Positions 6,790-7,310 of a stretch of 7,310 nucleotides of DNA are shown one piece after another. The position numbers and the translations under genes were made by a program. Every line of letters begins with the position of its first letter. Position 1 is the stretch's first letter. The stretch is from assembly GCA_030671915.1 (NCBI GenBank), contig DAOVHN010000121.1:1-7310 (forward strand), written 5' to 3'. Origin of the DNA: Pseudomonadota bacterium (GTDB lineage Bacteria > Pseudomonadota > Alphaproteobacteria > UBA8366 > JADFVY01). The notes below the pieces were generated by a model. That model saw only the letters and a program-made list of their open reading frames with translations. It was not told the DNA's origin and did not search any database.

Positions 6790-7310
6790 CACGAATCCTC
6801 CTTCAGCACGGGTTCGCTGATACTGGTGGGCAGGGGTTTCGGTGTCTCGAACCAGCCCAGCAGCGGGAAAACAATCAGGAAATGGGCGAAGTAATAGGCC
6901 GTCGCCACCCGGCCGATCACGATGAACCAGCCTTCCGCCGGATTCATGCCGACCCATCCCAACACGACGCAGACGATCACGAAAATCCAGAAGAACCACT
7001 TGTAGACCGGGCGATAGCGGGCGCTGCGCACCTTCGACGTATCCAGCCAGGGCAGGAAGAACAGCACCATGATGGAGCCGAACATCGCAATCACGCCGGC
7101 CAGCTTCGCCGATATGAAGGTAAAGCCCATCCAGTTGGTGAGCCATCCGCCGATGAAGTTGTCGGGGACCGCTCTCAGAATCGCGTAGAAAGGCAGATAG
7201 TACCATTCAGGCACGATATGCGCCGGCGTCTGCAACGGATTCGCCTTGATGTAGTTGTCCGGCTCGCCGAAGAAGTTCGGCGCGAAGAACACGAAGGCGG
7301 CGAAGACGAA
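6789..7310 (-). CDS. petB: Cytochrome b, C-terminal part (cut by the window edge)
   Basis: This is the C-terminal portion (173 residues) of the membrane cytochrome b of the bc1 complex, which holds the two b hemes and the quinol and quinone sites. The frame is open to the last base of the window, so the N-terminal part with the heme ligands lies beyond it. Visible features are the start region [19 protein letters not shown], the Qo-site PEWY motif (codons at 7211-7200) within the stretch [14 protein letters not shown], and three later hydrophobic segments: the helix around [19 protein letters not shown], the helix around [17 protein letters not shown] and the helix around [18 protein letters not shown]. 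It ends in a short polar tail and its TGA overlaps the petC ATG by one base, showing translational coupling. The Rieske gene would be expected upstream, outside the window. Confidence 0.96.
   Translation of the reverse strand, partial: FVFAAFVFFAPNFFGEPDNYIKANPLQTPAHIVPEWYYLPFYAILRAVPDNFIGGWLTNWMGFTFISAKLAGVIAMFGSIMVLFFLPWLDTSKVRSARYRPVYKWFFWIFVIVCVVLGWVGMNPAEGWFIVIGRVATAYYFAHFLIVFPLLGWFETPKPLPTSISEPVLKEDS

Noticed and set aside
6790..7206. Upstream extension of the cytochrome c1 frame
   Set aside because: It overlaps the cytochrome b gene in another frame; the signal peptide and AAGGAGG place the start at 6789.

Overview
The window is an ordinary-looking stretch of chromosome from a GC-rich alphaproteobacterium, probably Rhodospirillales-like. 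This rests on four things seen here: high GC coding sequence, the long Ctc-type L25 with an acidic tail, the rplY-pth pair next to ychF, and bc1-complex genes in the order cytochrome b then cytochrome c1 as separate reading frames. No tRNA, rRNA, CRISPR array, insertion sequence or phage gene was seen.

Left part, plus strand (about 80-4054): rplY (ribosomal protein L25/Ctc) and pth (peptidyl-tRNA hydrolase) lie 12 bp apart and look like one operon for ribosome function. Further on, ychF (a universally conserved P-loop ATPase linked to ribosomes) is followed after 34 bp by a dienelactone-hydrolase-family alpha/beta hydrolase. Between pth and ychF sits a reverse-strand gene for a predicted exported protein that resembles DUF2225. 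Its TAG stop overlaps the TAG stop of pth within a shared CTAG. A 126-bp intergenic region separates its preferred start from ychF and must hold divergent promoters.

Right part, minus strand (about 4104-7310): reading from the right edge there is the C-terminal part of cytochrome b (cut by the window), then cytochrome c1 with TGATG stop/start coupling, then a strong 13-bp hairpin terminator. Next comes a recognisable sigma70-type promoter for mtnP (methylthioadenosine phosphorylase), whose stop overlaps by 8 bp the start of a VOC/glyoxalase-3-like protein. The VOC gene converges on the hydrolase gene with a 49-bp gap and no visible intrinsic terminator.

Functionally the window joins translation genes (rplY, pth, ychF), respiration (bc1 complex) and methylthioadenosine salvage (mtnP). 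I found no convincing new defence or mobile system. The points most worth a second look are the exported DUF2225-like protein with half of the expected CxxC cysteines, placed in reverse between pth and ychF, and the mtnP-VOC translationally coupled pair.
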